Assembly (NCBI GenBank): GCA_021463315.1
Contig: JAJTXO010000057.1
Coordinates: 1-12,669 of the forward strand
From: Caldilineales bacterium
GTDB taxonomy: Bacteria; Chloroflexota; Anaerolineae; JAAEKA01
Reading direction: 5' to 3'
Length of the DNA: 12,669 nucleotides
Positions 1 through 6,208 of this stretch are shown in pieces. Positions within the stretch are counted from its first letter, which is position 1; the number at the start of each line of letters is the position of its first letter. Both the position numbers and the translations under genes were made by a program. Under the pieces are notes generated by a model. That model did no database searches and was not told the origin of the DNA. It was given only the letters and a program-made list of their open reading frames with translations.

Positions 1-1
1 A

Positions 2-30
2 CAGGGCGCTTCATATATTGAAGCGCCCTG
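2..30 (-). terminator. Hairpin after the large secreted-protein gene
   Basis: A perfect inverted repeat has 12-base arms (CAGGGCGCTTCA and its complement) around a five-base TATAT loop. It lies three bases beyond the TAG stop of the leftward gene ending at 34, where a Rho-independent terminator would sit. The U-tract expected on the minus strand would fall outside the window, so termination cannot be fully confirmed. Confidence 0.7.
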
Positions 31-33
31 CTG

Positions 34-2781
34 CTACTCGAACCAGTTGTTGCCCCGTCCCAGCGTCGGCGGATACCTCTCCACATACACCGGCGACGCA
101 TCCGTCACCGCCGCCCAACAGTGGTCGGCGGCTTGGCTCTGGATGGCCAACGTGTCCACCAGGACCAGCGGAGACTCCCCTGCCCGATACAGGCGCACCG
201 TGTTGGCTCCGCCTTCGACAAAGCCCAGCCCGTCCCACTGCTGATACCAGACCTTGTAGCCCAAGGGCTGGATCGTTCCCTCCAGCCACAGGCACGTCGT
301 GTTGACGCACAGCCGATACAGCGACAAGTCCAGCCGCTCGCTGCTGGAGTTGAACAGCTCCACCGCGCTGTCGCCCGATATCACCCCATCGGGCACGTTG
401 TCAGTCGTCACCGGGTTGGTGCACACCTCGTTAATCACCAGCCCCTGCCGCAAGCTGGGCGGGTAGGGTGTGGGCGTGTTGGTTGGCCCGCCCGGCGTGG
501 CCGTGGGTGTAGCCGTTCCCGGCGGTATGCTCACCGGCGTCGGCGTGCGCGTGGCTGTCGGCGTGGCCGTCGGCGGCGTGTTGCTGATCACGTCCAGCTC
601 CAGGTAGGGCCGGATGCCCAGGTCCTGGTTGGCGCTGCCGGCGAAGTAGGCAAAGCCAAAGCAACTCCCTGTTGAGGCGCTCGGCGTACACCACGGCTCG
701 ATCTTGAGCGCCAGTCCACCGCCAGGCTGCACAGCGCCAGTGACGTTCATCTCGATAGGATCGGTATCAGTGATGTCGCTCTGCCTGATTACCAGAGAGC
801 CAAAAGGCGCGCCCACGTCGCCAGCGCCATATGCGCCAGGCGTAGCCCAAGGGACATTCAAGCCGCCAACCGCGAGGTCAGGGTTGATGCGATTTGTCCA
901 CGACGGCAAACTCCACTCGGCGATCATCGGACGGAACACCAGCGTCATCGGGTTGTTGAGATACCCTCCCATGGGATACATATACAGCGTGGCGTGGTTG
1001 AGAGTCGTGTTAGGTGGAAGATCAAACGCCACCTCGATGAGCAGGCTGGAAACAGTCGTGTTGTAGGTTGGCACGTAAAACGCATCGTCGCTGTTGGCCC
1101 GCAGCACAAAGTTAGGCAAGGAGGCATAGATGGTGTCGGGCCTGGTCAGCCAGATCAACGCATCCTCCCAGGGGTGGCTGGCAGGATCGACGCGCATCCG
1201 CCAGGGCGTGGCCGCCGGGGTAGGGGTAGCCGTCGCAGTCGGGGTTGGCGTTGGCGTGGCCGGAACCGTCCCGCCGCTGGAGGGTTGGAACTTGACGCTG
1301 TGAATGGTCTCGACGCCGTCGCCGCCGTCCCAGAGGCGGAAGTCCCAGGCGGTGGCGCCGGATACAAAGCGGTCGGTCAGGTCCATGTTGGCCAGGGTCA
1401 GCGTCCAGATCCGCCACTGCCGACTGTTGGTCTTGGTCAATGTTTGTGTCTGCACCGAGCTGCCGTTGTGCCATTGAAGTTTGATCTCGTCCGTGCCCAC
1501 GTCCAGGTAGTCGATGGAGATGGTTGCGTTGACGCCTGTGCCGTAGCGATACCTGGGATCCACGTCCACGTAGATGTAGGGCTGGCCGGCCGCGGTCTGG
1601 CGGGCATAGCGGTAGCGGGGATCGCAGGTCGCTCTGTAGACGCGGTCGTTGGGGCAGAGGCCTGGGGCATAGGTCTCGTCCAGGTTGAAGACAGCAATAG
1701 CCTGGCCATCGGTGGTGAGCGCGCTCAAGCCCGGGCAGCTCGATCCCACGCGCGGCTCCTGCGCCGTGCTGGCGTAGAGGTAGAAGTCGAAGTTGTTGCA
1801 CTTGGGCCACCAACCCCACTCCGTCTCCCGCATCCACACCTGGGCGTAGGGCGCGTTCCGCTCGTCCTTGCCGGCCAGATCGCGCAGCGTCTGCATCATG
1901 CCCTGCACATAAGGGTTCTCGGTGGTCAGGCGCGCGAGCGTGCCGCGCGGGTAGAGGCGCGCCTTGTAGACGTCTCCCTTGAGATCGAGGAAGGCAGCCA
2001 TGTTCCAGTAGTCCTCCTCGGCGTGGTTGAGCGTCGTGATGCTGCCCTCGCCCCACAGCGGTGGATCGGGATACTCGATGGCGAACATCACCTGGTTCTC
2101 CCAACGCAGCGGCGCGTCGACCATGCCCTTGCCGCGCGACCAGCAAGAGGGACAAGCCACGGCCATGTCCTCCCAGTCCGGATGCCACTTGGCGTGCTGC
2201 AAGCCCAGGCCCTGGCCGGCTGCGTAGTCGTTCATGCGCTGGCGGTTGCCCTTGTCCAGGTAGAAGTTGGTGCCTTGGAAGCTCAGGTCGATGCCGGAAC
2301 CGGCGAAGGCGTCCACCCAGATGTCGATCATCTGCTGGACAGTCGCCTCCCACAAGTCTGGCGTCAGCCCCAACTCCTGCAGGCAGGCCCTGTCCTGACC
2401 CGCGCCCGGGTTCAGCTCGCCGTAGACGCCGATGGGCAGCTCGATCCAGTCGATGTTGTTGGCAAGCGCAGGCGTGCTGTCGATGTGCGCGGCCAGCGCG
2501 TATACAAAATCCTCGTAGGCTGACAGATACTGACTGCTCCAATACTTGGGCAGGCGATGGCGCGGGTAGGTGCTGTCCAGCGGGCAAACCACGTAGGTCA
2601 CATTCTGGTCGGCTACGTCCAGCATGTCGGCCGGCAGCCAGATGCGATCCTCCCGGTTGTCGCCAGCCCAGCATTGGCTGCCGCCCACACTGGCGCAGTC
2701 GTAGGGCGAGTAGTCCACCGTGTTGAAGCCCAGGCCGATGTGCAGGCCATACTGTGCGCGGTCAGCCACGTAGCTGTCCAA
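34..2781 (-). CDS. Secreted multidomain glycoside-hydrolase-like protein, 5'-truncated
   Basis: This 915-residue open frame has a mosaic layout typical of exported Chloroflexota proteins. Residues 1-340 look like part of a glycoside hydrolase TIM barrel (GH42-like or DUF4832-like), with a GVYGE segment at 119-122 whose Glu could be catalytic. Residues about 395-500 look like a beta-sandwich. A Thr-Pro linker covers 508-526, a DNRLRE-like beta domain about 560-730, a second Thr-Pro linker 735-775, and a lamin-tail-like domain (LVINEVCTNP onward) runs from 781 to the end. The only start is TTG, with GGAG touching it and no proper spacing, and there is no signal peptide. The likely ancestral frame continues upstream through a TAA at 2794-2796, so the gene has lost its N-terminus and may be a pseudogene. 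The assignment as secreted and carbohydrate-related is by family look; the exact substrate is unknown. Confidence 0.7.
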   Translation of the reverse strand: MDSYVADRAQYGLHIGLGFNTVDYSPYDCASVGGSQCWAGDNREDRIWLPADMLDVADQNVTYVVCPLDSTYPRHRLPKYWSSQYLSAYEDFVYALAAHIDSTPALANNIDWIELPIGVYGELNPGAGQDRACLQELGLTPDLWEATVQQMIDIWVDAFAGSGIDLSFQGTNFYLDKGNRQRMNDYAAGQGLGLQHAKWHPDWEDMAVACPSCWSRGKGMVDAPLRWENQVMFAIEYPDPPLWGEGSITTLNHAEEDYWNMAAFLDLKGDVYKARLYPRGTLARLTTENPYVQGMMQTLRDLAGKDERNAPYAQVWMRETEWGWWPKCNNFDFYLYASTAQEPRVGSSCPGLSALTTDGQAIAVFNLDETYAPGLCPNDRVYRATCDPRYRYARQTAAGQPYIYVDVDPRYRYGTGVNATISIDYLDVGTDEIKLQWHNGSSVQTQTLTKTNSRQWRIWTLTLANMDLTDRFVSGATAWDFRLWDGGDGVETIHSVKFQPSSGGTVPATPTPTPTATATPTPAATPWRMRVDPASHPWEDALIWLTRPDTIYASLPNFVLRANSDDAFYVPTYNTTVSSLLIEVAFDLPPNTTLNHATLYMYPMGGYLNNPMTLVFRPMIAEWSLPSWTNRINPDLAVGGLNVPWATPGAYGAGDVGAPFGSLVIRQSDITDTDPIEMNVTGAVQPGGGLALKIEPWCTPSASTGSCFGFAYFAGSANQDLGIRPYLELDVISNTPPTATPTATRTPTPVSIPPGTATPTATPGGPTNTPTPYPPSLRQGLVINEVCTNPVTTDNVPDGVISGDSAVELFNSSSERLDLSLYRLCVNTTCLWLEGTIQPLGYKVWYQQWDGLGFVEGGANTVRLYRAGESPLVLVDTLAIQSQAADHCWAAVTDASPVYVERYPPTLGRGNNWFE
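457..579 (-). repeat. Thr-Pro low-complexity linker before the lamin-tail-like domain
   Basis: Codes for about 40 residues rich in Thr, Pro and Ala (for example TPPTATPTATRTPTP) between the DNRLRE-like and lamin-tail-like domains. Such linkers separate domains in surface proteins. The repeats arise from GGCGTGGCCGT-like units. Confidence 0.7.
1204..1260 (-). repeat. Thr-Pro low-complexity linker in mid protein
   Basis: Codes for ATPTPTPTATATPTPAATP at residues 508-526 of the large secreted-type protein. It separates the N-terminal barrel plus beta-sandwich from the DNRLRE-like domain. Confidence 0.7.
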
Positions 2782-2855
2782 CTCCGACCAGACTTAGTTG
2801 CCCACCGTCGGCCCCAGGTAGCTCGACCCCACTGGCCCTCACTGTGCAACTTCAA
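2782..2855 (-). pseudogene. Decayed 5' extension of the glycoside-hydrolase-like gene
   Basis: In the frame of the 915-residue protein, the 14 codons upstream of TAA 2794-2796 read GPVGSSYLGPTVGN, followed after the stop by VWSELDSYVADRAQYGL. This reads as one continuous barrel segment with a Lys codon (AAA) changed to TAA. A second in-frame stop (TGA, 2839-2841) lies just before it. In another frame the bases before that give KLHSEG, so a one-base loss near 2835 could rejoin the frames. The stops are read directly; the lesion model is inference. No recognisable part of the gene is seen beyond about 2855. Confidence 0.5.
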
Positions 2856-3049
2856 TCGCCTCGGTGACGGGCGGCTGGCAGGGGCCGGTGTTGTTGGTGC
2901 TGAACCAGTGGCCCAAAGAGTTCGGTGAGCAACTCGCGCGCCACGGGCATCTGGGCGAAGCCACCGCTCAGCGCGGGTTGCAGCGAGGCCGGCCGGTGCT
3001 GGTGGACTTCAGAGCGCTGCCGGTGTGGGAGGAACAGGCGAGGTTCTAG
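2822..3049 (+). pseudogene. 3' fragment of an unidentified, possibly membrane glycosyltransferase gene
   Basis: An open frame without a good start ends at TAG 3047-3049. It codes for a segment GPVLLVLNQWPKEFGEQLAR, then a basic stretch and VLVDFRALPVW near its end. The pattern of a beta strand, a helix with acidic and basic residues, and a final strand resembles the C-terminal soluble tail of ArnT/PMT-like membrane glycosyltransferases, but this is a weak match by eye. It has no ribosome site and stops abruptly at the junction with the broken leftward gene, so it is probably a remnant. It could also be a chance open frame in GC-rich DNA. Confidence 0.3.
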
Positions 3050-3117
3050 AGTGATGCGCTTCAAGTTTTGGCCACACAGCTAGCTGAATCACTATGTACG
3101 CGAAAAGAATCGCAACC

Positions 3118-3288
3118 ATGTTTGGACGACCATCATTCACCCCTGAGTTCAAGAGCTAACAGGTGATCGAAGTCACACTTCCACTGCGTACATGCGCAAG
3201 TGTCAGCGGTCAGCATGATGAGACCGATCTGTGCCGACAACATCAGATCAAACCCCAGTCTCGGCAACGCGAATTTCTGCTGGCCGTT
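3118..3288 (+). pseudogene. IS3-family transposase OrfA relic
   Basis: From ATG 3118 one frame reads MFGRPSFTPEFKS, then TAA (3157-3159), then QVIEV, a degenerate middle, and LCRQHQIKP followed by QREFLLA. The order FTPEFK, QV(I/V)xEV, CRxHxIKP and REFL is that of the helix-turn-helix N-terminal half of IS3/IS911-type OrfA transposases. The frame stays the same on both sides of the stop, so the relic shows a nonsense change with little length change before it loses similarity at about 3288. No OrfB, terminal inverted repeats or target duplication are visible. The frame then runs open to a TAA at 3340-3342, overlapping the end of the opposite ArsR gene. Confidence 0.6.
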
Positions 3289-3322
3289 TGCAGTGTCACA
3301 CTGGACGGCGCAAAGAGATCAG

Positions 3323-3700
3323 TCAGCTTTCAACCAGAGTAATCTCTGCTACCATGGGAGGCGCACATTTGGGGCATGTGCAGTCAGGGAGCTTTTCCCG
3401 CTGGTTTCTCGTTTCGGGCAGCACCGGGCCGAGCGCGGCATTGAGCAGGGTCGCCGTTTGGGAATCGACTAAATGGTAGTAGACGTTCAGGCCATCCTTG
3501 CTGTCGGCCACCACACCGGCCTCGCGCAACAGGCGCAGTTGCTGCGAGATGTACGGCTGAGGGCGCCCCAGCGCGGCCTCCAGATGGCAGACGCACTCAG
3601 GGTTGCGGCGCAGGGCATCCAAAATCTGTAAGCGCACGGGATGGCCAAGCAGTTTGAAACGGTCGGCATAGATGGTGTAGAAGTCAGTGGGATTTGTCAT
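3323..3700 (-). CDS. ArsR/SmtB-family repressor with Cys-x-Cys sensor
   Basis: A 125-residue winged-helix regulator. The recognition region reads LGRPQPYISQQLRLLREAG (44-62), and the preceding helix carries ECVCHL with Cys36 and Cys38, matching the ELCVCDL site by which ArsR-type repressors bind arsenite or soft metals. A C-terminal CTCPKC tail adds Cys107, Cys109 and Cys112. In this family, binding of metal(loid) or oxidation of the cysteines releases the repressor from DNA. The start MTNPTDFY is chosen because it matches the usual ArsR N-terminus; an upstream ATG at 3793 would add 31 non-family residues encoded in the operator region. It is divergent from the long rightward cluster and is probably its regulator. 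The inducer is unknown. Confidence 0.9.
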   Translation of the reverse strand: MTNPTDFYTIYADRFKLLGHPVRLQILDALRRNPECVCHLEAALGRPQPYISQQLRLLREAGVVADSKDGLNVYYHLVDSQTATLLNAALGPVLPETRNQREKLPDCTCPKCAPPMVAEITLVES

Positions 3701-3723
3701 GAGTCTTGTCGGCAAATGCCTTG

Positions 3724-3729
3724 TTATAC
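3724..3729 (-). promoter_or_regulatory. Candidate -10 box of the leftward ArsR gene
   Basis: The minus strand reads GGAGTATAACAAGG here, with TATAAC about 24 bases before the chosen ATG at 3700. No convincing -35 hexamer is visible at standard spacing; the operator dyad occupies that space. Confidence 0.35.
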
Positions 3730-3732
3730 TCC

Positions 3733-3748
3733 ATGCAAAAATTTGCAT
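3733..3748. promoter_or_regulatory. Dyad near the ArsR promoter, candidate operator
   Basis: ATGCAAA-AA-TTTGCAT is a perfect dyad with seven-base arms. On the minus strand it lies directly upstream of a TATAAC hexamer that could be the -10 of the ArsR gene, so a bound repressor would block its own promoter. Smaller related dyads flank it: GGCAAATGCC at 3711-3720 and ATGCACGCAT at 3770-3779. The role as ArsR operator is inferred from position and symmetry. Confidence 0.5.
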
Positions 3749-3830
3749 AGTTATTTGCTTTGTGCTATCATGCACGCATCGATTTGGTTGCAATCAAGGC
3801 ACTCTTCACGCCAGACTGGCCTGATCATAC

Positions 3831-3845
3831 GGCCCAAAAAGGGCC
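3831..3845. repeat. Short GGCCC-AAAAA-GGGCC hairpin in the divergent region
   Basis: Five-base perfect arms surround a loop of five A. There is no T-run right after it on the plus strand. It lies between the leftward ArsR gene and the rightward cluster. It could act in the cluster leader if transcription starts further left; its role is unknown. Confidence 0.3.
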
Positions 3846-3923
3846 TCAACAGCCAGATTTGTGACTTTTTTCAGCCTGGTTGCCTGTCTTGGACAGACGA
3901 TGCATTGCAACTGGTATCATATG

Positions 3924-3948
3924 CGATTTGCGAAATATGCACAAATCG
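3924..3948. promoter_or_regulatory. Dyad before the rightward cluster, candidate ArsR operator
   Basis: CGATTTG and CAAATCG form a perfect seven-base dyad with an 11-base spacer, 24 bases before the ATG of the lipoyl-carrier gene. A TGG-TATCAT sequence just upstream (3912-3920) could be an extended -10 element, so the dyad would cover the start of transcription. The interior ATGCAC also occurs in the ArsR-side region (3770-3775). The size suits a winged-helix dimer; the link to ArsR is inference. Confidence 0.5.
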
Positions 3949-3972
3949 TGATGAGCGTAAAGGAACTGAACC

Positions 3973-4422
3973 ATGAGCCAAGACTATCTGGAGACTACGG
4001 TCGACAAGTTCATCTTCCGAGTGAAGGTGGGCAATCTCTACAACGAGAATGGCATCTGGGCGGACATGAACGAGGCCAGCGGCGTCGCCCGCCTGGGCTT
4101 GAGCGATTTCACGCAGCAATCCAGCGGCGACGTGGCCTTCGTCAGCCTGCCTGAGCCGGGCCAGTCGGTGGCCGCCGGCAAGGAGCTGGCCACCGTCGAG
4201 ACCATCAAGGTCGACCTGGAAGTGCAGGCGCCCTTCGACGGCGAGATCGTGGCCGTCAATGAGGCGCTGGAGGACGCGCCGGAGCTGATCAACCAGGACC
4301 CCTACGGCCGCGGCTGGCTGGTGGCGGTGCGTCCGGCGCAGTGGCCCGTGTCCGGCCTACTGGACGCTGAGCAGTATCTGGTGGTCATGACGGCCCAGGC
4401 GGAAGCGGAGGCGGCCCAATGA
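3973..4422 (+). CDS. gcvH: Stand-alone lipoyl carrier, glycine-cleavage H-protein-like
   Basis: 149 residues with the H-protein fold pattern: N-terminal strands (IWADMNEASGVARLGLSDF), a central VETIKVDLEVQAP hairpin where Lys79 is the expected lipoylation site, then DGEIVAVNEAL and GWLVAVRP. H-proteins swing a lipoyl arm between enzymes. No glycine-cleavage P or T protein and no lipoate ligase is in the window, and the next gene overlaps it by four bases (ATGA). It therefore more likely serves this thiol cluster, as lipoate-binding proteins do in some sulfur-oxidation systems, than glycine breakdown. AGGA at 3961-3964 is well spaced. Normal GcvH would be about 125-130 residues; this one carries a longer C-terminus. 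Confidence 0.85.
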   Translation: MSQDYLETTVDKFIFRVKVGNLYNENGIWADMNEASGVARLGLSDFTQQSSGDVAFVSLPEPGQSVAAGKELATVETIKVDLEVQAPFDGEIVAVNEALEDAPELINQDPYGRGWLVAVRPAQWPVSGLLDAEQYLVVMTAQAEAEAAQ

Positions 4423-4817
4423 GCGTCATCATCGTGCCGTGCAGCGGCATCGGCAAGAGCTATGGCACCGTGACGCGCGAGGCTGCCTACCTGGTGGCCG
4501 ACGAGCTGCGGCCGGACACGCAGATCGTGCCCCTCTCGCTGCTGGTGCTGGGCGACGAGGACGCGCAGGCTGCCGTGCGCGACGCACAGGTGATCACGCT
4601 GGACGGCTGCAAGCTGGCCTGCGCGACGGTCAACGTCAGCCAGGCCGGCGGCGCGGCCGCGCGCGAGTTCACTGTGCTGGACTGCTACCGCCGCAACAAG
4701 CAGTTCAAGCCCCAGGGCATCGCCGAGCTGAACGAAGGCGGCCTCGCCCTGGCCCGCGCCCTGGCAGAGGAAGTCGCGCAGGCGGCGGAAGAACTCACAG
4801 GAACTGAGAGGAACTGA
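4419..4817 (+). CDS. DGC-domain putative zinc-binding protein
   Basis: 132 residues. It shows the features of the DGC family (PF08859, 'putative zinc-binding'): PCSGIGKSYGTVTREAAY at the N-terminus and LDGCKLACA at 61-69, with Cys8, Cys64, Cys68 and Cys89 as likely metal or sulfur ligands. The biochemical role of the family is not established. It starts inside the end of the lipoyl-carrier gene (four-base overlap), so the two are translationally coupled. The last residues, LTGTERN, and the stop codon are encoded by a 10-base tandem repeat that begins an intergenic inverted repeat, so the C-terminus may have been changed by that element. Confidence 0.8.
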   Translation: MSVIIVPCSGIGKSYGTVTREAAYLVADELRPDTQIVPLSLLVLGDEDAQAAVRDAQVITLDGCKLACATVNVSQAGGAAAREFTVLDCYRRNKQFKPQGIAELNEGGLALARALAEEVAQAAEELTGTERN

Positions 4818-4849
4818 GAGGAACTGAGAGGAACTCGAAGGAACTATAG
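4800..4849 (+). repeat. 10-base tandem repeat GGAACTGAGA
   Basis: Three exact units of GGAACTGAGA are followed by two diverged units (GGAACTCGAA, GGAACTATAG). The array runs over the stop codon of the upstream gene and forms the outer left arm of the large inverted repeat. Confidence 0.85.
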
Positions 4850-4978
4850 ATAGTCAGATAAAGATCCGTGCATTTGAGGCCCGACTCGCGCTTGGTAAGG
4901 GCCACAGAACCCCGAAACATTATCTGAATATCTATATCTGAGCTCCCCCAGCTCCTCCAGTTCCCCTCAGTTCCCTTC
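4800..4978. repeat. Large imperfect inverted repeat between two DGC genes
   Basis: The inner arms TATAGATAGTCAGATAA (4845-4861) and TTATCTGAATATCTATA (4920-4936) differ at one of 17 positions. The outer arms are the GGAACTGAGA array on the left and an AGTTCCCCTCAGTTCCC-type stretch on the right (to 4978). The 58-base centre contains a smaller GGCCC/GGGCC stem. It could be an RNA structure that sets expression between the two halves of an operon, a site for processing, or a small mobile element. It fills the whole gap up to the Shine-Dalgarno AAAGGA at 4981. Confidence 0.75.
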
Positions 4979-4992
4979 TGAAAGGATCTACC

Positions 4993-5745
4993 ATGCCCAG
5001 TCTACCCCAACGCAAAGTCGGTATCGTGGCCTGCTCCGGCGAGGAGATGGCCGAAGGCACCGTGACGCGGCTGGCCGCGCTCCGGGTGCTGGAGGAGCTG
5101 CGGCCAGCCGACACCGTGACCATCTGCCTGCCGCTCTTCCTGGCCGGCGGCGAGGGCGACCGTGCCTTCGCCAAGTTCTACCCCACCATCGCCGTGGATG
5201 GCTGCGAGAAGCGCTGCGCGGCCCGCGCCACCGAGCTGTACAGCAACAAGCCGGCCGCCGGCATCCTGCTGGATGACGTGCTGGCCGAGCGCGGCCTGCC
5301 GCGGCCGCAGGGGCTGCGCCGTCTGACGCCCGAGAGCCAGCCCGTCGTGGATGCCCTGGCTGAGGCCATCGCAGCCGAGGTCGATCACCTGATGGCCTCC
5401 CGTTGGAGCCGGGCCGAGGGCAAGGTGCTGGAGGCCAGCGAGCCGGCCAGGGTCAGCAGCGCCGGCTGCGCCTGCGGCTCGGGCATCCCCGTCACCCGCG
5501 TCCAGGTCAACGGCCGTGCGCTGGAGATCATGGCCCTGGACCCGATCCTGGAGATGGCCTATGGACAAGGGCTGCACGTGCCGGTTAACAGCCAGGCCGC
5601 TGGAGCGTCCACCGTTCCCGCCCAACTCATGGACACCGTGCGCCTCTACAACACCATCCCGACCGAGGACGACGTCGCTTACGCCGAGGCCGTCGCCATC
5701 GCCTGGCAGAGCTTCTGCGCGGCCAAGGAGCAGGCTCATGGCTAA
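4993..5745 (+). CDS. DGC-domain protein with extra C-terminal Cys domain
   Basis: 250 residues. Residues 1-130 repeat the DGC-family plan (IVACSGEEMAEGTVTRLAAL, IAVDGCEKRCA), with Cys14, Cys71 and Cys75 in the family positions and Cys45 nearby. After a helical spacer comes a second part with a CAC motif (Cys159, Cys161), then GSGIPVTRVQVNG and a helix-rich end with RLYNTIPTEDD. That second part looks like a small alpha/beta domain that I cannot name. The two parts suggest a protein that receives a metal or sulfur on one domain and passes it on. The ATG follows AAAGGA at good distance, and the OsmC-like gene starts eight bases before its stop. Confidence 0.75.
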   Translation: MPSLPQRKVGIVACSGEEMAEGTVTRLAALRVLEELRPADTVTICLPLFLAGGEGDRAFAKFYPTIAVDGCEKRCAARATELYSNKPAAGILLDDVLAERGLPRPQGLRRLTPESQPVVDALAEAIAAEVDHLMASRWSRAEGKVLEASEPARVSSAGCACGSGIPVTRVQVNGRALEIMALDPILEMAYGQGLHVPVNSQAAGASTVPAQLMDTVRLYNTIPTEDDVAYAEAVAIAWQSFCAAKEQAHG

Positions 5746-6208
5746 GACCGCCACCTACACCACCTCGGTCACCTGGAAGGGCGACCACTGGGGCCACATC
5801 GTCATGGGCAACGGCCCGCAGATGATGTTCTCCGCGCCGCCCGACGCCTACGGCCACGAAGGGGTGCTGACGCCGGAGGACGCCTTCGTCGCTGCGGCCA
5901 ACACCTGCGTGATGATGATGTTCCTCTGGGCCGTGGAGCGCTTCAAGATCGACCTGGTCAGCTTCACCTGCCGCACCGACGGCGTCAAGAAGATCGAGCT
6001 GGACCGCACCGAGATCTTCACCCACCTCTATTTCTACCCGGAGATCACCGTGCGCCCCGCGACCGGCGAAGACGCTGCCGCCACCGAAAAGCGCATCCAC
6101 CGCGCCCTGGCTTCGGCCCAGAAGTACAGCCTGGTGGCGAACTCGGTCAAGAGCGAGATTGTTGTCGAACCGAAGATTATCGTGCTTATCGATCAGCAGG
6201 GTGCGTAG
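5738..6208 (+). CDS. OsmC-like protein
   Basis: 156 residues with the OsmC fold: an N-terminal strand pair, GPQMMFSAPPDAYGHEGVLTPEDAF, and the central helix AANTCVMMMFLWAVERF with Cys57, then DLVSFTCRTDG with Cys78. Classical OsmC/Ohr enzymes reduce organic hydroperoxides with two cysteines that lie further apart. Here the second canonical Cys is absent and Cys78 sits on the following strand, so the activity may differ, for example persulfide or thiol-transfer chemistry. The ATG overlaps the end of the DGC-fusion gene by eight bases, with AAGGAG seven bases before it, so the two are coupled. Cytoplasmic; no signal peptide. Confidence 0.85.
   Translation: MAKTATYTTSVTWKGDHWGHIVMGNGPQMMFSAPPDAYGHEGVLTPEDAFVAAANTCVMMMFLWAVERFKIDLVSFTCRTDGVKKIELDRTEIFTHLYFYPEITVRPATGEDAAATEKRIHRALASAQKYSLVANSVKSEIVVEPKIIVLIDQQGA

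Noticed and set aside
994..2523. A 509-codon open frame on the plus strand opposite the large secreted-type gene
   Set aside because: Its translation is repetitive Arg/Gly/Val/His-rich text without domains, while the minus frame shows clear domains and linkers. It is a GC-driven shadow.
1112..2674. A 520-codon minus-strand frame overlapping the same gene
   Set aside because: Arg/Gln/Leu-rich shadow in another frame of the same strand; no motif.
3291..3303. CAGTGT-C-ACACTG palindrome after the leftward ArsR gene as terminator
   Set aside because: A one-base loop is too tight and no T-run follows on the minus strand.
3323..3793. Longer start for the leftward ArsR at 3793
   Set aside because: The extra 31 residues are not ArsR-like and come from the AT-rich operator region.
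3973..4422. Glycine cleavage operon
   Set aside because: Only an H-like carrier is present; no GcvP or GcvT, and the neighbours are thiol proteins.
4800..4849. Possible CRISPR array
   Set aside because: Units are only 10 bases and directly adjacent, without spacers.
5002..5754. A 250-codon minus-strand frame opposite the DGC-fusion gene
   Set aside because: Mirror frame of a well-supported gene with ribosome site and motifs; no start signal or domain.
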